Assembly: GCA_018389105.1 (NCBI GenBank)
Contig: JACATO010000092.1
Coordinates: forward strand, 868,001-932,000
Length of the DNA stretch: 64,000 nucleotides
DNA from: Nautilus pompilius
Taxonomy: Eukaryota > Mollusca > Cephalopoda > Nautilida > Nautilidae
Direction: 5' to 3'
Shown here: piece by piece, positions 40,101 to 48,314 of the stretch
Position numbering within the stretch: position 1 is the first letter of the stretch
Layout of the letters: each line of letters starts with the position of its first letter
Notes under the pieces: model-generated
What the model was told of the DNA's origin: nothing
Database searches by the model: none
Seen by the model: the letters and a program-made list of their open reading frames with translations, nothing else
Translations under genes and position numbers: made by a program

Positions 40101-42257
40101 TATTAATAACAATATAATTTACTAATTTTGTAATATAAATACTAACGTAAATTCAGCAAAATATCAATATAGAATAAACACTATTGGCTGGAGGTTTGAA
40201 AGTAGCCAATCCGAGAGCGTTATTCATTTCTCCTCGCTGCTGATTGGCTGCTGCCCACGAGGCGCTGTCTCAGGCAGATGCAGCCCAGCATCATCCAAGT
40301 TTACCGCGTGTAATTAACTCGAGTGTTTCGCTGAGTGTTGTATTTTTTATTAAATTATTATTATATATTAACTAATATTTTTTATTATATTTTACGTTAT
40401 ATTTTGACGTTTATAGGCATTTTTATGGACCACGTCCAATATTCGCGGGTGCTCAAGGGACGTAACCCCCGCGAATACCGGGGGGACAACTGTACGTATA
40501 AACTAAATGACAAATGCATTTTTGTTATTTGTCCATGTTTATACATTGCTGGATACTGGAAAGCTGTGACAAGCTTTTCAGACTGATGATATAAAAACCA
40601 AAATAAAACTATTACTCTCTATAGAATACAACACACACAAAATTACTCACCTGTAGATGTCTGTCTTTAAACCAGCATTTTTTCTGGTCTAAACATTCCC
40701 GACTATTCTGACCAATAGGATGGATCTCGAGTTGAAATATCTGCTTATTATTAACCTGCATACAAATTATGTAATTACTATTTTCATAAACAGACTCAAT
40801 GAAAGCAAAGAATTATCTATGATTACCAACAGTTATATATAATTATTTTTTGTTTATTAAAAACAGATGCAAACAGAAATAAGTATGAGCGTTAAAAAGA
40901 AAATGGGTGGAAAATCTATTATTTACAGTCAGGTATCCAACTAGGATTGGCAAAGTCTTCTGAGACACAAAATACAAAAAAAAAACAACTGGTTCTATGT
41001 TTTATTTGTTTAATGTATGCCATTTCAAGACTTCTGATTTGTGGAATTCCTTTTCTAGGATATTAATAATAATGATAGACACCAAAAATAACAGGAATTT
41101 GCAATCTTTTGTTTGACTGATAGAAAGCAGGTACCAACCATCCTGATGACGGTAGGTATTATGATGTAGTGATACGCGAGTGCAACTGTCAGAGGAACCA
41201 AAAGAAATGTGAGAGAAGCCAAACGGTGGACATTTTTTTTTTTTTTTTTTACTACAGATCCTTAGAAATGGTCTCCAAATAAAAACAACAAATCATTTAT
41301 CTAACCTCAGTTCTAACGCAAATATTTTATCCGTCAGATCTTTATTTTATTTTCAACTTCTAGACCGTTAAAGGAAATCCTGGGTGAAAACCGAGAGTTT
41401 AGCTGTTGACACTCTAGGCTAATTACCGTGTCCTCTCTCCTTCTACCCCTCACCATCAGATCTGCTGTTTTCAGAAGATTCCCAGGTGTCGAGAACCAAG
41501 GCCAGGAGAGTGAAATCCTCTACCCAGCAGTCACTGTGTAACCACAGACAGATTCGCTGGTGTTAGGCTTACCTAGGGTTACCTGTTTTGCTTGACTGGC
41601 TGTTTTACTGCTCCCCTCCTCTCACCACCGTAAAACAGAGAACTACATTTCTACTGACTACAAAATGGATTCCATGTCGTAGTCGGATGTTTTGTCAGTT
41701 CGGTGATCCAGGCTGAGGATATATGCCAACGTACTTCACTCGTACGTTATTGAATGTCGGCACTGTTCAGTAATGACAAACAAAGGGATTCCAAATCTTA
41801 CAGGTAAAATCTCTTTTAAAAAAAGCATGAATTAAAGCGGAGGCGGCGTAACCAGGTACGGGACCCTCCCGAGGGACTGACAGTCCACCCCCCCCGTACA
41901 GGTGTTTTTTCCTCGAAGTTCTCTCTCACGGGACTGACAGTCCACCACCCCCCGTACAGGTGTTTTTTTCCTCGAAGTTCTCTCTCAGGTAGCTCAAATA
42001 ATCGGGGTTTTTAGTCACAAAACAAAACACAAGAAGATTTCAAATTTCTGCGCCCGTTCATCACTCGGTGGGCAAACGGTTAGTTTATTATCCATTTTAA
42101 ATGTAACCCACCCTCCAAAAAAACCCCACAATCAATCATTTATTTCAGGTAAAATGAGTGTAGTTTTAAAGAAAAGCCCACAAATTCAGGAAATTCGGCA
42201 GCTTACCCTGACATATTCTGTGTAAGACAACAGGGAATATATCCTCAAGCTCAGCAT
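25161..42257 (-). CDS. SLX4IP: SLX4IP-like gene, 12 coding exons, 802 aa with an extra C-terminal module
   Basis: Exons in transcript order: 42257-42207, 40755-40651, 38461-38362, 37032-36910, 36541-36453, 35207-35067, 32356-31006, 30372-30282, 29424-29340, 28161-28113, 27103-27003, 25283-25161 (stop TGA). Every junction is GT-AG, phases match, and the total of 2409 nt is in frame. Residues about 20-200 align in order with human SLX4IP: LEIHPIGQNSRE, EILLLIKEPL, RIAYFFKKK, VVIYVCQIE, and SISQNIDISSYFQ. SLX4IP binds SLX4 and XPF and is linked to crosslink repair and telomere maintenance. The 450-codon exon 7 (residues 204-653) is Ser/Lys-rich and looks disordered. Residues 684-802 form an ordered-looking module (REIFEG, CHRH, YRVYFGHLSEDQRDA, YLDYVFRVMLPEIIVKLY) absent from the 408-aa human protein as I know it. 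The first exon is the least certain part. The position head-to-head with MKKS supports the identity. Confidence 0.78.
25472..26642 (-). mobile_element. Mariner element (GVQW3/SETMAR-like type), internally deleted
   Basis: The inverted repeats are GAGGTCTGTAGAAAATGTAT on the left and GAGGTCTGTCGAAAAAGTAT read inward on the right; TA precedes the left end at 25470-25471. The - strand body encodes transposase: HVKQRSCIKFCQKLG (about 26,425-26,380), WYNRFKDGCTSVE, SGRPSTSRNAVVIEKVQTLI, MITGDETWVYRYDQETK, then DNAPAHS- and APYSADMAPSDFWLFPK-type blocks ending near 25,500. Frameshifts split it into several frames, and the helix-turn-helix/linker part between GDEV and RDPEFQNT is missing. It sits in the last intron of SLX4IP. 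Confidence 0.88.
25537..26444 (-). pseudogene. Mariner transposase pseudogene with internal deletion
   Basis: Remnant single-ORF transposase. Both DD motif neighbourhoods are still readable (TGDETW and the DFWLFPK block), but the frame breaks at least twice and roughly 45 residues are absent between the DNA-binding part and the catalytic part (junction near 26,145-26,160). It cannot yield a full transposase. Confidence 0.8.
27340..27640. other. Moderately G+C-richer block in SLX4IP intron 10, possible old repeat
   Basis: Base composition is less A+T-rich than its surroundings and both strands carry short open stretches, but I found no ends, tRNA boxes or protein motif. It may be an eroded SINE or unique intron sequence. 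Confidence 0.25.
28800..29075 (-). repeat. tRNA-derived SINE copy
   Basis: The - strand head reads GATGGCTGAGTGCATAGTG then TACTGACCTGTTATAGCTAA, followed by a body with TTCCCATAGCATGGTTTC. Closely related text occurs at 45,060-45,355 (same strand) and 63,095-63,370 (+ strand), which defines a dispersed family. It lies in SLX4IP intron 9. Confidence 0.65.
32640..34900. other. SLX4IP intron 6, repeat-rich
   Basis: The intron between the 47-codon exon 6 and the large exon 7 holds a pogo-type fragment (33,985-34,140, listed separately). It also has two G+C-richer stretches (32,650-32,950 and 33,020-33,125) that resemble old repeats but that I cannot classify. Confidence 0.4.
33985..34140 (+). 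pseudogene. Fragment of Tigger/pogo transposase N-terminus
   Basis: On the + strand a frame reads AFKLEVIKFAEENGGN, then HKKYGISMKCVRG and, after a shift, FRKPRRQIVAAKL. This is the Psq/CENP-B-type helix-turn-helix start found at the N-terminus of many pogo-superfamily transposases. Stops follow and no catalytic domain is recognisable. Confidence 0.55.
35480..36110 (+). mobile_element. Possible degenerate Tc1-like fragment
   Basis: Broken + strand frames include a WPISRH-type block near 35,855-35,900 that would correspond to the WP..SPDINPIE motif of Tc1 transposase after frameshifts, preceded by short open stretches. There are no inverted ends. It lies in SLX4IP intron 5; the assignment is tentative. 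Confidence 0.3.
37703..37780. mobile_element. Short hairpin MITE, about 78 bp
   Basis: The left arm contains GGGATGTTCAAATGAAATCC and the right arm, read inward, GATGTTCAAATGAGACCTGG, so the two ends are near-perfect inverted repeats with a short middle. A related copy lies at about 50,226-50,325. It is in SLX4IP intron 3. Confidence 0.55.
38651..38670. repeat. (GA)n microsatellite
   Basis: A run of GA dinucleotides in SLX4IP intron 2. Confidence 0.75.
39924..40492. mobile_element. Tigger/pogo-type MITE, 569 bp
   Basis: The ends are CAGTCGACTTCCCCCCGCG and, read inward from the right, CAGTTGTCCCCCCGGTATTC, with TA on both sides (39922-39923 and 40493-40494). This matches the CAGT-G-CCC terminus of Tigger elements. 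Subterminal CGCGG/ATTCGCGG motifs recur. The interior (40,190-40,330) has a CpG-bearing, promoter-like segment but no transposase ORF. It lies in SLX4IP intron 2. Confidence 0.85.
41873..41988. repeat. Tandem duplication, 57-bp unit, two copies
   Basis: Two adjacent copies begin with GGGACTGACAGTCCACC and end with CTCGAAGTTCTCTCTCA. They differ only in the lengths of the C-tract and T-tract and by a base or two. The repeat lies in SLX4IP intron 1, 200-400 bp from the proposed start codon. Confidence 0.9.
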
Positions 42258-43096
42258 CTTACGGAAACGCTGATATTTTGTTGGTGGGGGGGGGGGGAGG
42301 TGGTGTGCGTAAAATCCGGATTTGAATATAAACCGAAACGAACGCACAACAACAGCTGTATTAAAACAATACATTAAACTTTTAAAAAATAACAATTAAT
42401 TTAAAAGTTTCTTAAATGATTTTTTAAAAATATCTTATTTACAAAATAATAATTGCTAAAATTAAAAAAAAACAAACAAACTTATTTCTTTTAATTTGGA
42501 AAGGTCTGGTCAGTAGTTTGTGGTTATCACCATTATTACTGTCAGCAAGAATGATCTCCCTTGTGGGCAGCTGAAGGTCAGAACCGACCGAAGAACTATC
42601 ACTATTTGAAATTATACGGGTACGATTGCTTCTTCATTATTATCAGTAAACCCTGTATCAGCTTTTCTTCCGTTGAACTTGTATAAGGGTAAATATTAAT
42701 TTGTTGGATTTTTTTGTTTAACTAAAAATGTGCATTCAGGAACAGGAATCCAACCTTAGTGCTTACCAGTGGTTAGTACGATTCAATTATTGTCTGAGAG
42801 ATGGGAGAGAAGACGAGTGAGACGGAAATTTAAGAACTGACAAATATTAAATAAATAAATACATCAGAAAGTCAGGACAGTGAATCAGACGCAAAGTCCA
42901 GACTGAGTGTTAACGTAACATTATACTTGGTACTACACTAACATGCTCTGCTTTTTCTTCAATTTCTTTAATATATAATTTACGAAAATGTATAGAAATT
43001 CGAGTTTAAGAGATTACGTACACCAAACTTAAATAAATTTACTTGGATTTTTATGTTTAACTGATTTTAATTCAAAGTTCCAGATAATCTGTCCTG

Positions 43097-44667
43097 CAGG
43101 TGCATCTAAAAAAATTAGAATATCGTGGAAGAGTTAATTGTTTTTCCGTAATTTAATTCAAACAGTAAAACTTTCATATATTCTAGATTCATTACACATA
43201 AAGTGAAGTATTTAAAGCCTTTTTTGGTTTTAATTTTGATGATTACGGCTTAAAGCTCATGAAAATCAAAAATCCACTATCTCAGAATATTAGAATATTT
43301 CATAAGATCAATAAAAATAAAAAGGATTTATAATATAGAAATGTCGAACTTCTGAAAACTATGTTCATTTATGCACTCAGTACTTGGTGGTCGGGGCTCC
43401 TTTTGCACGGATCACTGCATTAATGCGGCGTGGCATGGAGGCGATCAGCCTGTGGCACTGCTGAGGTGTTATGGAAGCCTAGGTTGCTTTGATAGCAGTC
43501 TTCAGCTCGTCTGTATTGTTGGGTCTGGTGTCTCTCATCTTCTTCTTGACAATACCCCATAGATTCTCTCTATGGGGTTCAGGTCAGGCGAGTTGGCTGG
43601 CCAATCAAGCACAGTAATACCATGGTCAGCAAACCAGGTACTAGTAGTTTTGGCACAGTGGGCAGGTGCCAAGTCCTGCTGGAAAAGGACATCAGCATCT
43701 CCATAAAGCTTGTCAGCAGACGGAAGCATGAAGTGCTCTAATATCTCCTGGTAGACGGCTGCGTTGACTTTGGACTTGATAAAACACAGTGGACCAACAC
43801 CAGCAGATGACATGACACCCCAAATCATCACTGACTGTGGAAACTTCACACTGGATTTCAAGCAACTTGGATTCTGTGCCTCTCCACTTTTCCTCCAGAC
43901 TGTGGGACCATGATTTCCAAATGAAATGCAAAATTTACTTTCATCTGAAAAGAGGACTTGGACCACTGAGCAGCGGTCCAGTTCTTTTTCTCCTTAGCCC
44001 AGGTAAGATGCTTTTGATGTTGTCTCTGGTTCAGGAGTGGCTTGACACAAGGAATGTGACACTTGTAACCCATTTCCTGGACACATCTGTGTGTGGTGGC
44101 TCTTGATGCACTGACTCCAGCCTCAGTCCACTTCTTGTGAAGCTCCCCCAAGTTCTTGAATTGGCTTTGCTTGACAATCCTCTCAAGGCTGCTGTCATCC
44201 CTCTTGCTTGTGCACCTTTTCCTACCACACTTCTCCCTTCCAGTCAACTTTCCATAAATATGCTTTGATACAGCGCTCTGCGAACAGCCAGCCCTTTCAG
44301 TAATGACCTTCTGTGGCTTACCCTCCTTGTGGAGGGTGTCAATGAGTGTCTTCTGGACAACTGTCAAGTCAGCAGTCTTCCCCATGATTGTGGTTGTGTG
44401 CACTGAACCAGACTGAGAGGTTCATGGTATTTATACTGCATAAATAGTGATTTACTCAAACTTGAAATGGAATATTCTAATATTTTGAGATACATTTTTT
44501 CTATTTTTTTTAGCTGTAGGCCGTAATTATCAAAATTAAAATTAAAAAGATGCTTGAAACAGTTTACATGTAATGAGTCTAGGATATATACAATTATCAC
44601 TTTCTGAAATAACTGACAAAAAATATTGAACTCTTCCATGATATTCTAATTTTCTGAGATGCACCTG
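43097..44667 (-). mobile_element. Tc1-type DNA transposon, nearly complete, 1571 bp
   Basis: The terminal inverted repeats are CAGGTGCATCT and its inverse AGATGCACCTG, continued by ATTAGAATATCGTGGAA and ATTAGAATATCATGGAA (each read inward). TA follows the right end at 44668-44669; the left flank reads TG, so one duplication copy is mutated. The body is a single transposase frame on the - strand with only a few lesions. The transposase resembles the Tc1 lineage common in teleosts and lampreys, suggesting recent arrival. Confidence 0.93.
43378..44385 (-). pseudogene. Tc1 transposase, lightly broken
   Basis: The start MGKTADLTVVQKTLIDTLHK is at 44,385. The paired HTH domain follows (CSQSAVSKHIYGKLTGRE), then the GRKR hook-like motif, the catalytic DESKF block, WGVMSSAGVGPL, the second-Asp block QQDLAPAHCAK, and the DWPANSPDLNPIE block with the third acidic residue, ending near GAPTTKY at about 43,378. 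I see three lesions: a frameshift near 43,965, a 2-base insertion near 43,575, and a Trp-to-stop change (TGG to TAG) near 43,480. All catalytic residues appear present. Host use is unlikely; this is a young dead copy. Confidence 0.88.
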
Positions 44668-45059
44668 TATATTAAGACAAACTAAAAATCCGAAATGTCT
44701 ATCGTCTAACCAAGTTGAGAGATGTACCTAAGAAATGATTTATGAACATAAGTTTGTTTCTGTACCAAAATAACTAAGGGATATAAGTACAAGATAAATA
44801 AAAGCCTTTTTTAAAAGGCATTTGGAAATGGTTATTTAGTTGAAGTGGAGAGCATCAGTATACACTAAAATATTGTTGTGTAAAACTTTCTACCCTCATG
44901 ACTATATAATTCTATTTCTTTCTGTATCAGTTTCCAATATCACACCATCACTAAAGTCTTTATTGCTTCATCATGCTCTAAGCTTACTGATTCCAGAACA
45001 TTTTGCATTATCTTTCTCATTGCTATTTTAATATTATTATTATTATTTATTAAATCTTG

Positions 45060-45355
45060 TGTCACTGGTGAAGACTAGTAATTTTTTTCACTGGAACTAC
45101 AATCATCATTGTCTACAAATGTGGAAATATCCAATAAGATTGTGTTGTGCCATGGTTGCTGCTAACAAGTGTTGCCAATTCTGTATCTCATTGGACCTGT
45201 GGGACGAAAATGGAGTTCCTGAGGAAACCCATTGCAACAAACTGATACAGAAAAGTGATTAAAAAACCATTCTATGGAAGGTTTGCCAAACCAAGTTGTT
45301 TTCTTAGCTACGACAGGCCAATACTTTACTCACTCAACCATCCACTATCCCACGT
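45060..45355 (-). repeat. tRNA-derived SINE copy
   Basis: The - strand head GGATGGTTGAGTGAGTAAAG then TATTGGCCTGTCGTAGCTAA is the same family as 28,800-29,075. The body shares TTCCATAGAATGGTTT and a stretch with TTTCCTC. It is inserted between the Tc1 element and the first MKKS leader exon. Confidence 0.65.
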
Positions 45356-45563
45356 AGGATTTCTGACTAGCTTAAAATGATGACATTTGAAAATAACTTT
45401 TAGCCAAGTGTTTCTTGGTACTTAAATGATATACTTTTGTTAACCTTATTCAGATACTTTCCATAGATAATTTTAGGATGAATTGTGTTTCTCTATTTAA
45501 AATGCATGACATTTTTTGAAAATTAAAAACTTTTGATCTTTGTTTTGTTTCAGATTAAAAATA

Positions 45564-45752
45564 ATGAAGCCATTTTTTAACCTTTTAAAAAGCTACAGAC
45601 TTTCCTTGGTGGTGATTGTATCACTGATTGGGATTCATTATTCATGGTATCAAATGCAATACAATGAGAATTTTGTTCCCCAGTCAACAAGAAATGTAAA
45701 ACTGTTTGGTGTAAATTTTGACAAGGAAGCTGAAAAAAGTATCTCAAAGTAA
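45564..45752 (+). CDS. MKKS upstream ORF 1 (small membrane protein, 62 aa)
   Basis: Complete ATG-to-stop ORF lying wholly inside a predicted 5' leader exon (45,554-45,761: acceptor TTTGTTTCAG, donor GTAAGT). The product begins MKPFFNLLKSYRLS, a basic amphipathic start, followed by one hydrophobic segment (about residues 14-30, LSLVVIVSLIGIHYSWY) and a polar tail. This layout fits a mitochondrial membrane micropeptide. Human MKKS transcripts are known to carry two conserved uORFs encoding mitochondrial proteins (uMKKS1/2) that repress translation of the main ORF. Position, size and layout match uMKKS1. I infer orthology from context and architecture, not from a residue alignment. Confidence 0.72.
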   Translation: MKPFFNLLKSYRLSLVVIVSLIGIHYSWYQMQYNENFVPQSTRNVKLFGVNFDKEAEKSISK

Positions 45753-46417
45753 ATATATATAGGTAAGTAGGCAGAGAAGAACTTTAATTTAATTATTTAA
45801 TTTAAATATAATTTTAAAAAAATATTTTTATAAATAAACAAGATTCTTTAGTTAAATATCTGAGCAATTTTGACCCTTTGTGTGTGCGTGTTGTGCACAT
45901 TTGTGTAGATGGTTTCTTTTCTCGAAATGAACTTGGTTGTTGTTTTGAAATTTCCTTTGGATACAAAGAATTTAATAAAATCAGGAATATATCTGTGACC
46001 TGCCAGTGTCAATATTTTTGTTCCACATAGAATATGAATAATTGGAGAATTGGGAGAGTTTCCATACCTGATATGTTTTATGTGAATTTCTTAACCACTT
46101 AAGTTTCATTAATTATCTATTTTTTCCCCTTTATTGATGAAATGCATTCAAAAAAGATAAGGTTGAACTTTTGGTCCTTAAATTTACAGGAGAGATTCTT
46201 TTGAAATTTTAGAAATATTCCTTTATGATGCTTTTCAAAAGTTGAAAATTGAACCTGAATAAATTACTCATTTATTTTTAAAATTAATTTTAATGCAACT
46301 AAATTTTAATAATGAATGATCATATTTATATGTCACTGTTATCTGAATTATTTTAATTACTGTATTTTTTTTCTTTTTCAGACTTTTTTTAAGATTCTTT
46401 AGAAAATAACTTTTGAT

Positions 46418-46588
46418 ATGAATGCAAAAGTGATTTTGAAGCCATTCATTCAGGCAGGAAATTGGTGCAAGAAGAATAAGTTTGTGTCCTTTGTGTTGGT
46501 TTTTGGCACAGTCTTCCTTGCCACATATCCTCTGGGATCTCCACCAATCTCCACGTCAAAAGAAAGGCATGAAAATAACCAAAAATAA
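46418..46588 (+). CDS. MKKS upstream ORF 2 (small membrane protein, 56 aa)
   Basis: This ORF is in the next leader exon (acceptor ending at 46,381; exon from 46,382). The product starts MNAKVILKPFIQAGNWCKKN, a basic region, then has a hydrophobic span FVSFVLVFGTVFLATYPLG (about residues 22-40) and a short polar tail ending HENNQK. It is the counterpart by position of human uMKKS2. An AATAAA at 46,818-46,823, 230 nt downstream, could end a short transcript that carries only the two uORFs, as described for human MKKS. Its small size puts it below usual gene-calling cut-offs. Confidence 0.68.
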   Translation: MNAKVILKPFIQAGNWCKKNKFVSFVLVFGTVFLATYPLGSPPISTSKERHENNQK

Positions 46589-46817
46589 TTTGAAGGAGTT
46601 TCTATTTCTGCTCAATCTGTTCTGTATCACTATAGGTTTGTTTATGTCATGCAAGTTTTGAAATTGAGATAATTTTTTGTTATTTGTCACTACGGAATAC
46701 TTAGTAATTTTAATAACCTGATCTTTTCTGGTGAACCCCCCCCTCTGTCTTTCTCATGCTTGATGCATGCAACTATTTTTATTCTTATTCATCTTTTCTA
46801 TCATTCTCTGAAAGTTT

Positions 46818-46823
46818 AATAAA
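46818..46823 (+). terminator. Candidate alternative poly(A) signal for a uORF-only MKKS transcript
   Basis: AATAAA about 230 nt after uORF2 and about 1.5 kb before the main MKKS start. In human MKKS alternative polyadenylation after the uORFs has been reported, so this hexamer is placed where such a site is expected. The hexamer alone is weak evidence in A+T-rich sequence. Confidence 0.4.
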
Positions 46824-47139
46824 ACTATTATTAAAAGAAAATAATTGCATTTTGAGCTGTGCAAATGACAGTCAGAGTATATAGCTGTTACAGGTAACCA
46901 ATGATCAATTATTGAATGAATGTTTTTAGTATCAAAGGGCTTGTGTTATGTTGTTTAGTTTTGTTCTTTATCATATCTTCTTGGTATATACCAACATCTA
47001 TAAGGAAGATAACTCTGGTAAAGAAGTGTATTGGTGCAGTTATTTGCTATGATGCATTTGCCAATTTTGCATCATGTTGGGGGCTTGTTACTTCTGACTT
47101 TGGCTGGGCAATCACTATGAGAGCTCTTCATTTTTAGCT

Positions 47140-47300
47140 GTGGGAGGAATTCATATGACTAGCTCAGGAAGAGTGAGAAAAAACTATGCCAGAGAGGTAC
47201 ATTACACCAAGCAGTTCTCATGAGAAACAAGCTCAGGCTCCTGACTTTAGCAGTCAAATGGGCTAACTGCTGAACCACTGCATCTCCACATTGTTTTGCA
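47140..47300 (-). repeat. tRNA-derived SINE copy
   Basis: The - strand head from about 47,292: GATGCAGTGGTTCAGCAG then TTTGACTGCTAAAGTC, matching the copy at 2,130-2,300. It lies between MKKS uORF2 and the main coding exon. Confidence 0.5.
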
Positions 47301-48314
47301 TGCAGGCTCAAAGCATGAAGAAAAAAATATTCAGTTCCTACAGACTGGCTCAGAATAGGCTGAAAATGGTTAAAATTTAGTTTTAGATAATGTCAGAAAG
47401 GCCAAAGGTGAATCCACACCTTCAAGAAACACTATACTTGAAGTGGGGAATATGCATGCATGCAGATAACTCCATTACTTGCATTACTCATTTTCCTTTT
47501 CTAGTGTTGGCTTTTTCCCCTCCATTAGATTTTGATTTTCTTTTGATTATGTTATACTACTAATTTCTTAGTAAGACTGAAATATTTAATTCATATGAAA
47601 TATTTTGATACTTAATTGTCTTAAATCTTAAGGGTAGTGTATTTATTACCTATTCTTAAAATAGTAGTAAATGTAATTTTTAATGTCTACCAGGGAATGA
47701 AAATACAAACAATTTTTTAAAAAAGGCATGTTTTTTTATGAAGCTGGAAAAAAGTGGAGAAACTAGTAAAGTGTTACTCTGTAATGGATTAATTCCTGTG
47801 AATGCATGTATAATATCATTCTTACATTTTTAGTTTATTTAGTTTTATTTTTTTATAATTTTAAATACATATAATAACCACCTGTGCAAATAAGATGGCG
47901 GTTTTTGCATATTGTGTAGGTCTTAATGGATACTGACTAGTACCTGTGATGTGTCTTTTGACTTATTCCTGTAGTTTTTTAATAAAACACTTTTATTAAT
48001 ATTGTTAACTTTATAACAAAGGGGGGTGATAACAGCTCAAAACAGTCTGTGTTAAATGTCTTAGGTACATCACCAACATCCCATAAACACTGACTATCTC
48101 TCAATTTGTGCAATACTTACATTCCAGTAGTAAATTTTAAAATGTTAAATCTATTGCCACATGTAAAAATAAATAAAAATGTATGCAAAATTGTTGATCC
48201 CAGCCTAGCCTATCCTAAATATAATGTGCATTTTTTTTTTCATATAAGGATGTTTCTTTCTTTCTTTCCTTGATTTAAATTATTATTTAAAATTTATTTT
48301 TTTTTTAGGGAAAA

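Larger units (their letters stand above)
42258..45553. other. SLX4IP/MKKS divergent intergenic region (probable promoters)
   Basis: The two genes point away from each other here, SLX4IP leftwards and MKKS rightwards, with about 3.3 kb between the proposed SLX4IP start codon and the first MKKS leader exon that I can define. About 1.57 kb of this is a Tc1 element (43,097-44,667) and about 300 bp is a SINE (45,060-45,355), so the ancestral spacer was much shorter. No TATA box or other core promoter can be assigned with confidence. Confidence 0.45.

Noticed and set aside
42186..42395. 69-codon - strand ORF over the proposed SLX4IP first exon
   Set aside because: The full ORF continues through the donor and includes a G-tract translated as polyproline. 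Only the inner ATG segment up to the GTAAGC donor (42,257-42,207) fits the gene model.
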